A stretch of DNA of 64,000 nt from Pseudonocardia hierapolitana. GTDB taxonomy: Bacteria; Actinomycetota; Actinomycetes; Mycobacteriales; Pseudonocardiaceae. The notes under the pieces are model-generated. The model ran no database searches and was not told the DNA's origin. It saw nothing but the letters and a program-made list of their open reading frames with translations. Below, piece after piece: positions 9,336-17,180 of the stretch. Positions within the stretch are counted from its first letter, which is position 1. Each line of letters opens with the position of its first letter. Made by a program: the position numbers and the translations under genes. Location of the stretch: NCBI RefSeq assembly GCF_007994075.1, contig NZ_VIWU01000001.1, positions 558,001-622,000 of the forward strand, read 5' to 3'.

Positions 9336-9665
9336 TCATCGATTGAGGTGTTCCTGCAACGCATCGAGGGATCCGTCCCAGTCGCGGGCGAGCGCAGCGA
9401 GGAACTGCTGCGCCACCCGCATCGGGGCGGAACGGAGCCGGTACCGCACCCGACGCCGCTCCCCCTGTTGCGCTGTCACCAGGCCCGCATCCGACAGCAG
9501 GGCGAGGTGCTTGGCGATCGCCTGCCGGGTGATCGGCAGGCGTTCGGCGAGATCCGTCGCGGTGGCAGGCCCGTGCGATGCCAGCATGGCGAGGATGGCG
9601 CGTCGGCTCGGGTCCGCCAGCGCGACGAAGACCTGCTCGGCGATAGCCTCGATGTCAGGCGGCAT
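9336..9665 (-). CDS. ArsR-family transcriptional repressor
   Basis: A 109-residue winged-helix protein. LADPSRRAILAMLASHG is the start of the ArsR fold, TATDLAERLPITRQAIAKHLALLSDAGLV is the helix-turn-helix, and the wing is QQGERRRVRYRL. The metal-binding ELCVCDL motif of arsenic sensors is absent, so it is not an arsenical sensor of that class. It overlaps the 3' end of the SRPBCC gene by 11 bp and is cotranscribed after it. ArsR/SRPBCC pairs are common in actinobacteria; the promoter carries a repeated half-site at 10102-10138 that is its likely target. Confidence 0.92.
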   Translation of the reverse strand: MPPDIEAIAEQVFVALADPSRRAILAMLASHGPATATDLAERLPITRQAIAKHLALLSDAGLVTAQQGERRRVRYRLRSAPMRVAQQFLAALARDWDGSLDALQEHLNR

Positions 9666-10086
9666 CGAGGTACTCGACCAGCTCGGCCAGCTCGCGCCGC
9701 CAGCCGTCGGTGTTGCCGTCGAACGCGGCGCGGTAGGCGTCGTCCGAGAGCTGCGCGAAGCCGCTCTCGACCACGGTGAGCCGCGTGCCCGAGCCCACCG
9801 GTTCGAGCGTGAACTCGACGTACGTGCGGCGGGGGTCTTCCTCGGGAAGTCCGTAGATGTGCCAGGTGAAGGCGAAGACCGCCGGCTCCTCCACGCGCTC
9901 GACGCGCAGGTTCGCGGTGGCGCCGTCGTCCCACGTCAGCTCCGCCGCACCGCCGGGGCGCAGGTCGATCGAGGCCTTGTGGCCGAACCACGTGCCGAGT
10001 CCCTCGGCCGTGGTGATCGCCGCCCACACCTTCTGCGGCGGGTGGGCGAGCTCGACGGTCCGCTCGATGCGGTCGGGGAACGCCAT
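9655..10086 (-). CDS. SRPBCC (AHSA1-like) domain protein
   Basis: A 143-residue START/Bet v1-like ligand-binding protein. It shows the AHSA1 pattern: IERTVELAHPPQKVWAAITT at the N-terminus, GTWFGHKASIDLRPGG in the middle, and the C-terminal helix GWRRELAELVEYLD. The ATG at 10086 is chosen because GGAGG lies five bases upstream; an earlier in-frame ATG at 10098 lacks this. Such proteins bind hydrophobic small molecules in a helix-grip cavity. It is first in the operon with the ArsR repressor, so its ligand may be related to the repressor's effector. Confidence 0.88.
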   Translation of the reverse strand: MAFPDRIERTVELAHPPQKVWAAITTAEGLGTWFGHKASIDLRPGGAAELTWDDGATANLRVERVEEPAVFAFTWHIYGLPEEDPRRTYVEFTLEPVGSGTRLTVVESGFAQLSDDAYRAAFDGNTDGWRRELAELVEYLDAA

Positions 10087-10101
10087 GTCAACCTCCATTG
10101 A

Positions 10102-10138
10102 ATAGCAACCACTGAGTTGCCATAGAAGATATAGCAAC
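10102..10138 (-). promoter_or_regulatory. Probable ArsR operator: three half-sites
   Basis: Read on the plus strand: ATAGCAAC (10102-10109), six bases, GTTGCCAT (10116-10123), seven bases, ATAGCAAC (10131-10138). The outer two are identical direct repeats; the middle one is their reverse complement with one mismatch. The array lies 16-52 bp upstream of the SRPBCC start, in an AT-rich island where the promoter must be. That it binds the downstream ArsR protein is inference. Confidence 0.65.
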
Positions 10139-10161
10139 CCGCTGGTGCGTCAAAGCGCCGA

Positions 10162-10983
10162 CTACTTCACCGTCATGCCGGCGTCGACCGGCAGCGCCAC
10201 GCCGGTCACGTAGCGGGCCTCGTCGGATACCAGCCAGGCAACGGCGGCACTGACATCCTCCGCCGCGATCAGCGGGACGTCGAGCAGGTTGGTCATGTCC
10301 GGACCGTCCGCCGGGAGCGACGCCAGCATCTCCTGGATCGCCTGGTTGTGGATCATCGGCGTGCTCACGCCCGTGGGGTGGACGGAGTTCACGCGGATGT
10401 TGTGCCTGGCGAGCCAGTTCGCCCAGGTCCGCGTGAGACCGACGATGGCGTGCTTGCTCGCCACGTACCCGTCCGCTCCCGCGTTCCCGCTACCGCCACG
10501 CCCGATCAGTGCCATCGTCGAGCCGGTCAGCACGATCGACCCGCCCCGGCCCTGCTCGATCATGATCGGCGCCGCGGCGTGCACGGTGTTCCACACACCG
10601 ACCAGGTTCACGTCGAGCACCTCGCGGAACGCGGCGGGCGCGGCGACGTCCTGGCGGACCATGCCGATGCCGGCGTTGGCCAGCACGATGTCGACCCCAC
10701 CCAGCTTCTCGACCCCGTCGGCAACGGCCGCGGCCACCGCGTCCGCGTCCCGCACGTCCGCCTCGGCCGTCACGATCCGGCGGTCCAGCGCCTCGACCTC
10801 GCTCGCGGTGTCCGCCAGGTCCCCCGTCGTGGCGAGCGGATAGGCGACGGTGTCGATCTGGCGGCAGATGTCCACCGCGATCACGTCCGCACCCTCGGCG
10901 GCGAGCCGCACCGCATGGCTGCGCCCCTGCCCGCGCGCCGCCCCCGTGATCAGCGCGACCTTCCCGTCCAGCCGTCCGGCCAT
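10162..10983 (-). CDS. Mycofactocin-type SDR oxidoreductase
   Basis: A 273-residue classical SDR. The cofactor motif is TGAARGQGRSHAVRLA and the catalytic set is Asn (LANAGIG), Ser (LTGSTMA) and Tyr/Lys (YVASKHAIVG). The insertion after strand 2 (VDICRQIDTVAYPLATTGDL, then ALDRRIVTAEADVRD) is characteristic of the mycofactocin-associated SDR subfamily, whose NAD is bound unusually tightly and recycled through mycofactocin. The start at 10983 is supported by GAGGGG eight bases upstream. No mycofactocin biosynthesis genes are in the window. It is divergent from the GH106-like gene. Confidence 0.88.
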   Translation of the reverse strand: MAGRLDGKVALITGAARGQGRSHAVRLAAEGADVIAVDICRQIDTVAYPLATTGDLADTASEVEALDRRIVTAEADVRDADAVAAAVADGVEKLGGVDIVLANAGIGMVRQDVAAPAAFREVLDVNLVGVWNTVHAAAPIMIEQGRGGSIVLTGSTMALIGRGGSGNAGADGYVASKHAIVGLTRTWANWLARHNIRVNSVHPTGVSTPMIHNQAIQEMLASLPADGPDMTNLLDVPLIAAEDVSAAVAWLVSDEARYVTGVALPVDAGMTVK

Positions 10984-11053
10984 GTGCCCACCCCTCACAT
11001 CGACGACGGAGGCGAACTCTACGAGCTCGCCCGTGTGGCGGTACACGCGCCTC

Positions 11054-11065
11054 TGAATCGCTTCA
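11054..11065 (+). promoter_or_regulatory. Possible LacI-type operator
   Basis: TGAATCGCTTCA is a dyad centred on CG with one mismatch between halves, close to the LacI/CcpA-type core TGAANCGNTTCA. It lies 106 bp upstream of the glycosidase start, in the divergent region shared with the SDR gene. No LacI-family gene is in the window, so the regulator would be elsewhere. Confidence 0.4.
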
Positions 11066-11170
11066 ACCACTTCCCTGGCCCACGATCGGCAAGGCCCGTT
11101 GATCTCGCCTTGTGAGCCGCGCCACCGGTTGATACGTTCCAATTCCGGGCGATCAGAGGAGCCGAAGACG

Positions 11171-13792
11171 ATGCCGTCACCAGGGCAGGCCGTGCGTTCG
11201 CTGCGAGAAGGCTTCGCCGCCCCGCCACCGGACGGCCGGATCATGATGCGCTGGTGGTGGTTCGGCCCCTTCGTCGAGGAGGCCGAGCTGGCGCGCGAGC
11301 TGGAGGCCATGGCGGCGGCCGGCATCGGCGGCGTCGAGGTCGCCGCGGTGTACCCGCTGTCGACGTCGCGGGCGGAGCGGGACGCCGGCGGGTTCCTCTC
11401 CGAACGGCACCTGACCCGGCTCCGGTTCGCCGCCGAGACGGCGTCCCGGCTCGGCATGCGCTTCGACGTCACGCTCGGCAGCGGCTGGTCGTACGGCGGC
11501 CCGCACATCACCGACGAGACCGCCGCGCGCCGGCTGCGGTGGGACGTGCGCGAGGTGCCGCGACGCGCGATGCGGATCGCCGCCGCCCAGCCGTGGCCGG
11601 GTGACGAGCTCGTCGCCGCGTACATCGGCGACGGCTCGGAGCAGGAGCCACCCTCGACGTGGGAGCAGCTGTCGATCCGCGACGGCGCGGTCCAGGTGCC
11701 GGAGGGCTCGGGACCGCGGATGGTCCTCCTCGCCGTCTCGAGCCCGACCGGCCAGAACGTCAAGCGCGCCGCGGCCGGAGCTGAGGGCCCGGTGCTCGAC
11801 CACTGCAGCCGCGCCGCCACCGAGGCGCACCTGCGGGCGGTCGCCGACCCGATCCTCACGGCCGTCCCGAGCGGGCTCGTCACCGCGGTGTTCTGCGACA
11901 GCCTCGAGGTGTACGGCGCGGACTGGACCCCGGATCTGCCGGCGGAGTTCCACGCCCGCCGCGGCTACGACCTCCTGCCCGTACTGCCCCTGCTGCACAC
12001 CCGCGGTGAGGGATGCGAACGGGTCCGCGCCGACGTCGCGGCGACGCTCGGCGAGCTCTACGAGGAGAACTTCGTCGCCGTCGTGCGGGAATGGGCGAAC
12101 GAGCACGGCGTCCTGTTCCGCATCCAGAGCTACGGGCAGCCGCCGGGCACGCTGTCGGCCTACCGGCACGCCGACCTCCCGGAGGGCGAGGGCTGGGGAT
12201 GGCGCTCGGTCACGCAGACCAAGTGGGCGACGTCGGCCGCGCACCTGTACCAGCGACCGGTGGTCTCCTCGGAGACGTGGACCTGGGTGCACTCGCCGTC
12301 CTTCGCCGCCACCCCGCTCGACCTCGCCGGTGAGGCGCACGAGCACCTCCTCCTGGGCGTCAACCAGCTCATCGGGCACGGCTGGCCGTACTCCCCGCCG
12401 GACGCGCATGCCCCCGGTTGGATCTTCTACGCGTCCGGGGCGCTGAACGACGCCAACCCGTGGTGGCCTGCGATGCCCGAGCTCACCCGGTACCTGCACC
12501 GCCTCTGCTGGTTGATGCGGCAGGGCGACCCGGTCGTCGACGTCGCCCTCTACGCGCCGAGCCGCGACGCCGCGCAGCACTTCACCCCCGGCACCCGCGG
12601 CTACCTCGACCTCTGGCACGCCACCCGCTGGCACATCGGCGAGGCGCTGCCCGCCGCCCTGCGCGAGGCCGGGTACGACTACGACCTCGTCGACGACACC
12701 GCCCTCCGGGAGGCCGACTGGAGCCGGTACCGGGTGGTCGTCCTGCCGAACGTGTGCGACCTGCCGGAGGCGACCGCGCGCCTGCTCGAGAAGCACACCG
12801 CCGCGGGCGGCATCGTCGTCACCGTCGGCGGCAGCGTGCACCGCGACGGCTGGACCGGTGTCGAGGACGTCGACGCGCTGCTGCCCGCGCTCGGCGCGCT
12901 CGTGCCGCCGGACGCCACGGCCGCGCCGGAGATCGGAATCGCCCACCGCCGCGCGGGCGAGACCGACGTCTACTTCGTCGCGAACACCGGCCCGTCCCCG
13001 CGCGCGTTCACCCTGCGACCGCGCGACGCCGCCACCGCGTTCGAACGGTGGGACGCCCGCACCGGGCGGGCCCACCGGATCGAGGTGCGCGACGGTGGGG
13101 TGCCGCTGGAGCTGCAGCCGTACGAGGCAGCCGTCGTCGTCGCGCTGCCCGCACCCGACGCGGACGTCCCGGCCGCACCGGCCGCAGGCCCGGTCGAGAC
13201 GGTGGCCCTCGCCGGGCCGTGGACCGTCGCGTACGCCGACGCCCCGGACGTGCGGCAGGAGGTCGCGCTGCCGCACCGGTGGGAGGACGACGCGGGGCGG
13301 GCCGACCACTCGGGCGCCGCCACCTACGAGGCGACCGTCGATCTGCCGGCCGAACGCCTCGACGGCCGCGTCCTGCTCGACCTCGGTCCGGTGCACGCCC
13401 GCGCGCAGGCGGTCGCCGGTGAACGGGGCCTGCGCGGTGCGTCGTTCCGCGCCGAGGTCACCGCACCGGTGGGCGAGGTCGCACAGGTCCTGGTGAACGG
13501 CGAGACCTGCGGCTGGGCGTGGGCGCCGCCGTACACCGTCGACGTCACGGACCGGCTGCGCGCCGGGCGGAACACCATCGCCGTCCGGGTGCTGAACACC
13601 GGTGTCGGCGCGCTGCGCGCGGCCACCGAGCTCACCGCGACCGTCGAGGCGGTGACGCGCATCGACGGCAGGCGGTTCCGCATGCAGGACCTGGAGCTCG
13701 CCCGGCTGCCCACGAACTCGGGCCTGCGCGAGGTGCCGGCACTGCGGTTCGCTTCGTCACGAACGGATCAACGAAATGATCGATCGGGTTAA
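11171..13792 (+). CDS. GH106-like glycoside hydrolase (alpha-L-rhamnosidase family)
   Basis: An 873-residue protein whose N-terminal half matches the large-rhamnosidase layout: MMRWWWFGPFVEEAELAREL, then MAAAGIGGVEVAAVYPLS, then the barrel motif FDVTLGSGWSYGGPHI. A beta-rich C-terminal region contains a jelly-roll carbohydrate-binding-like segment near residues 745-840 (VNGETCGWAWAPPYTVDVTD). There is no signal peptide, so the enzyme is probably cytoplasmic and acts on imported oligosaccharides or glycosides. GH106 enzymes release L-rhamnose; that substrate is inferred from family only. The ATG at 11171 has GAGGA about ten bases upstream. The alarmone-hydrolase-like gene starts 8 bp after its stop. 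Confidence 0.8.
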   Translation: MPSPGQAVRSLREGFAAPPPDGRIMMRWWWFGPFVEEAELARELEAMAAAGIGGVEVAAVYPLSTSRAERDAGGFLSERHLTRLRFAAETASRLGMRFDVTLGSGWSYGGPHITDETAARRLRWDVREVPRRAMRIAAAQPWPGDELVAAYIGDGSEQEPPSTWEQLSIRDGAVQVPEGSGPRMVLLAVSSPTGQNVKRAAAGAEGPVLDHCSRAATEAHLRAVADPILTAVPSGLVTAVFCDSLEVYGADWTPDLPAEFHARRGYDLLPVLPLLHTRGEGCERVRADVAATLGELYEENFVAVVREWANEHGVLFRIQSYGQPPGTLSAYRHADLPEGEGWGWRSVTQTKWATSAAHLYQRPVVSSETWTWVHSPSFAATPLDLAGEAHEHLLLGVNQLIGHGWPYSPPDAHAPGWIFYASGALNDANPWWPAMPELTRYLHRLCWLMRQGDPVVDVALYAPSRDAAQHFTPGTRGYLDLWHATRWHIGEALPAALREAGYDYDLVDDTALREADWSRYRVVVLPNVCDLPEATARLLEKHTAAGGIVVTVGGSVHRDGWTGVEDVDALLPALGALVPPDATAAPEIGIAHRRAGETDVYFVANTGPSPRAFTLRPRDAATAFERWDARTGRAHRIEVRDGGVPLELQPYEAAVVVALPAPDADVPAAPAAGPVETVALAGPWTVAYADAPDVRQEVALPHRWEDDAGRADHSGAATYEATVDLPAERLDGRVLLDLGPVHARAQAVAGERGLRGASFRAEVTAPVGEVAQVLVNGETCGWAWAPPYTVDVTDRLRAGRNTIAVRVLNTGVGALRAATELTATVEAVTRIDGRRFRMQDLELARLPTNSGLREVPALRFASSRTDQRNDRSG

Positions 13793-13800
13793 CCTCGCCC

Positions 13801-14520
13801 ATGGACGAGCTGACGCCGAGGTATCTCCTCTCCCTCCCGCTGCACGTCGTCACCGAGGTCTACGGAGAGCAGGGGCTGCGCAGGCGGTTCCAGCTCGAGA
13901 TCGCCTCCTTCCCCGAGACCGAGCAGGCGGTGTTGGAACGGGCGTTCCGGCTCGCGGAGCGCCTGCACCGCGATGACCGCCGGTCTCGCGAACCCGTCCT
14001 CAACCACCTGCTGCGCGTCAGCATCCGGATCATGTGCCACTACCGGGTCCGCGACGTCGACGTGCTCGCCGCCGCGTTGCTGCACGACGCCGTCGAGGAC
14101 CACCCCGACGAGCTGGCGGGCGGCGCGCCGGTGGACGCCACGGCGGCGGCGTTGGCCGTGCTCGCCCGCGATTTCGGCCCACGGGTGGCCGAGCTGGTCG
14201 CCGCGGTGACCAACCCCGAGTACGACCCGGCCCGCGACAAGGACGAGCAGTACCGGGAGCACGTGGCGGCGAGCCTGGCCGCCGCCCCGTGGGCTCGGCC
14301 GATCAAGGTCTCCGACTTCACCGACAACGGCGTCGGCATCCTCTACACGATCGGCCCGAAGGTACGCCGGGCCGCGGTGAAGTACACCCCGCTCGTCCCG
14401 GTGCTGCGCGAGCTCGTCGCCCGACCCGACACACCGCTGGCCGACGACGTCAAGGCGAAGATCGACGGACAGTTCGACCTCGCCGAGCGACGCTTCGCCG
14501 CCATCCTCGAGCCCAGCTGA
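13801..14520 (+). CDS. HD-domain protein, small alarmone hydrolase-like
   Basis: A 239-residue HD-superfamily protein with the (p)ppGpp-hydrolase pattern of RelA/SpoT and Mesh1: a first His in EPVLNHLLRV, the HD pair in AALLHDAVEDHPDE with the ED box, and a late Asp in IKVSDFTDNG. The synthetase, TGS and ACT domains of long RSH proteins are absent, so hydrolysis only is expected. Hydrolysis of ppGpp or another 3'-phosphorylated nucleotide is inference from motifs. It begins 8 bp after the glycosidase stop and is probably cotranscribed. Confidence 0.75.
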   Translation: MDELTPRYLLSLPLHVVTEVYGEQGLRRRFQLEIASFPETEQAVLERAFRLAERLHRDDRRSREPVLNHLLRVSIRIMCHYRVRDVDVLAAALLHDAVEDHPDELAGGAPVDATAAALAVLARDFGPRVAELVAAVTNPEYDPARDKDEQYREHVAASLAAAPWARPIKVSDFTDNGVGILYTIGPKVRRAAVKYTPLVPVLRELVARPDTPLADDVKAKIDGQFDLAERRFAAILEPS

Positions 14521-14657
14521 GACTGCTCGGCCCCACGTGACCGAATCTTGTCGGCGATGGGCATTCATGCCACTTCCCGGGGAGCAGCGCAGGCGGTCAA
14601 GGTCGTGGTGTTCCTTCCGACCCACCGCCGAGGACGAACCGAGAGGAGTCGCAGCCC

Positions 14658-15053
14658 ATGATCGTCCGTTCGCTGGAAGAGGTCATCGGCACGGAGCGCG
14701 AGGTGAAGGGCCCCACCTGGACCAGCCGACGCCTCGCGCTCGCCGAGGAGAAGGTCGGCTTCTCCCTGCACGACACCGTCGTGCACGCGGGCACCGAGAT
14801 CACGATGTGGTACGCCGACCACGTCGAGGCCGTCTACGTCATCGAGGGCCATGGCGAGCTGGTCGACGACGAGACCGGTGACACGCACAGCCTCGAGCCC
14901 GGCGTGATGTACCTGGTCGACGCGCACCAGCACCACACCCTGCGCGCCCACACCGAGTTCCGCGCCGTCTGCGTGTTCAACCCGGCCCTCACGGGCCGCG
15001 AGGTGCACGACGAGAACGGCGCCTTCCCACTGCTGACCGAGAAGGGTCAGTGA
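14658..15053 (+). CDS. ectC: L-ectoine synthase (EctC)
   Basis: A 131-residue cupin, the normal EctC length. It begins [20 protein letters not shown] and contains [19 protein letters not shown] and [19 protein letters not shown], followed by the [19 protein letters not shown] barrel strand; these include metal- and substrate-binding residues of ectoine synthase. EctC cyclises N-gamma-acetyl-diaminobutyrate to ectoine. The usual partners ectA, ectB and ectD are absent: upstream is the HD gene, downstream a broken lyase. Solitary EctC proteins are known in organisms that import precursors or keep ectAB elsewhere. GAGAGGAG before the ATG supports the start. Confidence 0.9.
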   Translation: MIVRSLEEVIGTEREVKGPTWTSRRLALAEEKVGFSLHDTVVHAGTEITMWYADHVEAVYVIEGHGELVDDETGDTHSLEPGVMYLVDAHQHHTLRAHTEFRAVCVFNPALTGREVHDENGAFPLLTEKGQ

Positions 15054-15604
15054 CACCGCGGCCCCGCCTGACCGGATCGGTACACCCGGACGTCATGGCG
15101 GTGCTGGCCGCCGCCGACGTGGGACACCAGCCCGCCTACGGCGCGGACGTCCACACCGCCCGGCTGCGCGATCTGATCGAGGACCGTTTCGGCGAGGACG
15201 CCGAGGTCTACCCGGTCTTCAACGGCAGCGGCGCCAACGTGGTCGGGCTGCAGGCGATGTGCGACCGGTGGAGCGCGGTGGTCTGCCCGGAGTCCGCGCA
15301 CATCAACCTGGACGAGTGCGGCGCACCCGAGAAGGTGGCGGGGCTGAAGCTGATCCCGGTGCCCACCGTCGACACCACCGAGGCCGACGTGGACGCCTTC
15401 GCGGCCGCCATCGCCCAGGAGATGGAAGCTCGAGCCGAACGCCCCGCGTCCACCGCTGCCCCGGACTCTTCTCCCGATCGAGCACCGGTCCCCCCACGCA
15501 CGCAGACCGGCTCGAGTCCCCCGTCAGGCAGCGCGAAGCCGGACGGCACCGGTCAGCCCTCCGGGCGAGCTCGGAGGGCAGACGTCAGACCGGCATCCGG
15601 TTGA
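15050..15604 (+). pseudogene. Truncated threonine aldolase/beta-eliminating lyase
   Basis: The GTG start overlaps the ectC stop as GTGA. Residues ~8-128 match the N-terminal third of a PLP-dependent low-specificity threonine aldolase: GHQPAYGADVHTARLRDLIE, FNGSGANVVGLQAMC, CPESAHINLDECGAPEKV and KLIPVPTVDT. Around residue 129 homology stops and the frame continues into a Pro/Ser/Arg-rich tail running into the antisense of the next gene. The PLP lysine and the rest of the ~350-residue fold are missing, and the usual N-terminal F-A-S-D-N motif is replaced. I call it a deletion remnant. Confidence 0.8.
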
Positions 15605-16403
15605 ACTTGCGAATGCTCTTGTCGAAGGCCCGGGCGGGGACGAGTCGGCGGAGCACGGTGACGCGGCCGGCGAGCGGGCCCGCGGGGTAGCGCAGTTTCG
15701 GCTTTTGGTCGGTGGCCGCGCTGACGATCACCTTGGCGACGATGGCGGGGTCGTCGCCGTTCCGGAACGAGGCGGCCACCACCTCGTCGAAGATGTGCCG
15801 CTGCTGCGCGTAGACCGGCAACGGGGTGTCGGCCAGCAGCAGGTTCGCGTCGAACGGGGTGTTGGTCGTGCCGGGCTCCACGAGCAGGACCCGGACGCCG
15901 TGCTCCCGGACCTCGTGGTCGAGCGACTCGGAGTAACCCTCGACCGCGTGCTTGGACGCACCGTAGACGGCCATGAAGGGGCTGGGGACGAACCCGAACA
16001 CGGACGAGATGTTGATGACGCGTCCGCGTCCCTGGGCGCGCATGTGCGGCAGGACGGCCTTCGTCATCCGCATGAGGCCGAAGACGTTGACGTCGAAGAC
16101 GCCCTGCGCCTGGCCGACGGAGCTCTCTTCGGCGGCCCCGTTGGTGCCGAGCCCGGCGTTGTTGACCAGGACGTCGAGGCGCCCGAACCGCTCGATGACC
16201 TTCTCGACCACGGTGGCGACCGACTCGTCACTGGTGACGTCGAGGTCCAGCAGCGTCACACCGTCACCAGGGGTCACTCGCGAGGTGTCGCGGCTCGTCC
16301 CGATCACCTGGAACCCCGCTGCGGCGAGCGCGAGCGTGGCCGCCTTGCCGATGCCGGAGGACGCGCCCGTCACGAGCGCCACCGGCCGTGTTGCTGTCAT
16401 CAT
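15585..16403 (-). CDS. SDR-family oxidoreductase
   Basis: A 272-residue classical SDR: cofactor motif TGASSGIGKAATLALA, NNAGLG, catalytic Ser in INISSVFGF and Tyr/Lys in YGASKHAVEG. A C-terminal tail LRRLVPARAFDKSIRKFNRM is typical of the subgroup regulated by neighbouring TetR proteins. Two adjacent ATGs (16403 and 16400) follow GGGAG. The gene is divergent from a TetR repressor across two near-identical operator sequences, so it is very likely repressed by it. The substrate is unknown. Confidence 0.9.
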   Translation of the reverse strand: MMTATRPVALVTGASSGIGKAATLALAAAGFQVIGTSRDTSRVTPGDGVTLLDLDVTSDESVATVVEKVIERFGRLDVLVNNAGLGTNGAAEESSVGQAQGVFDVNVFGLMRMTKAVLPHMRAQGRGRVINISSVFGFVPSPFMAVYGASKHAVEGYSESLDHEVREHGVRVLLVEPGTTNTPFDANLLLADTPLPVYAQQRHIFDEVVAASFRNGDDPAIVAKVIVSAATDQKPKLRYPAGPLAGRVTVLRRLVPARAFDKSIRKFNRMPV

Positions 16404-16421
16404 CAGCTCCCGAATTTTGAG

Positions 16422-16442
16422 ATTATGATCGTACGACCATAG
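16422..16442. promoter_or_regulatory. TetR operator 1
   Basis: The sequence contains TATGATCGTACGACCATA, an almost perfect dyad centred on CGTACG (one mismatched pair). It lies 19 bp upstream of the SDR start. A second copy is 61 bp away on the TetR side. Binding by the adjacent TetR protein is inference. Confidence 0.7.
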
Positions 16443-16482
16443 CGTTGACGGCCGGCCCGCGACAGCTATTTGCCAAAATAAA

Positions 16483-16503
16483 ATTATGACCGTACTCTCA
16501 TAG
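16483..16503. promoter_or_regulatory. TetR operator 2
   Basis: It shares the framework ATTATGAxCGTACxxxCATAG with operator 1 in the same orientation, starting 61 bp later. It lies 26 bp upstream of the TetR start, consistent with autoregulation. An AT-rich stretch (CAAAATAAAATTATGA) precedes it and probably contains a -10 element. Confidence 0.65.
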
Positions 16504-16529
16504 GGCGTGTCAGTCCGTGGGAGGAGCGT

Positions 16530-17117
16530 GTGGTGCGGTACGGCAAGGAGCACAAGGAGGCGACGCGGCAGCGGATCATCGAGGCGGCCGGGCGCCGGTT
16601 GAAGCGCGACGGCATCGACGGCTCCGGCGTTGCCACGCTCATGGCGGACGCGGGGCTGACCAACGGCGCGTTCTACGCCCACTTCGCGTCGAAGGAGGAC
16701 CTGGTCGCCACCGCGGTCGCCGACCAGGTCCGCACGCAGTACGAGGGCCTCCAGGCGGTGGCGCCGGGCCGCGCCGGCGTCGAGCAGCTCGTGCGCGCCT
16801 ACCTGTCGGCCGAGCATCGCGACAACCCGGAGGACGGCTGCCCGTCCGCCGCCCTGCTCGACGAGATCGGGCGCTGCTCCGACGCCACCAAACAGGCGTA
16901 CACCGACGCCGTGCTGGCCTTCATCGACGACATCGCCTCCCGCCTGGCCCCGCGCGACCCGCAGTCGGCACGCGCCAAGACGCTCAGCATCTACGCCCTG
17001 CTGGTCGGCACGCTGCAACTCTCCCGCGCCCTGGCCGACCGACGACTCGCCGACGAGGTCCTCGAGCAGGGCATCCACAACGCCCTCGCCGCCCTGGACG
17101 CCATCCAACAGGGCTGA
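16530..17117 (+). CDS. TetR-family transcriptional repressor
   Basis: A 195-residue regulator. The N-terminal helix-turn-helix is RQRIIEAAGRRLKRDGIDGS followed by VATLMADAGLTNGAFYAHFASKEDL. The C-terminal ligand domain has the AYLSAEHRDNPEDGCPSAAL segment found in TetR repressors of reactive-compound-inducible reductase genes. Two adjacent GTG codons (16530, 16533) follow GGGAGG, either of which could be the start. It is divergent from the SDR gene and 63 bp upstream of the MDR reductase gene, so one repressor probably controls both. Confidence 0.92.
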   Translation: MVRYGKEHKEATRQRIIEAAGRRLKRDGIDGSGVATLMADAGLTNGAFYAHFASKEDLVATAVADQVRTQYEGLQAVAPGRAGVEQLVRAYLSAEHRDNPEDGCPSAALLDEIGRCSDATKQAYTDAVLAFIDDIASRLAPRDPQSARAKTLSIYALLVGTLQLSRALADRRLADEVLEQGIHNALAALDAIQQG

Positions 17118-17180
17118 CGCGCCGCACACCCGTGCGCCGACGGCGGGCCGAAGCATCGATCGCAAGGAAAGCAGGCCGCC

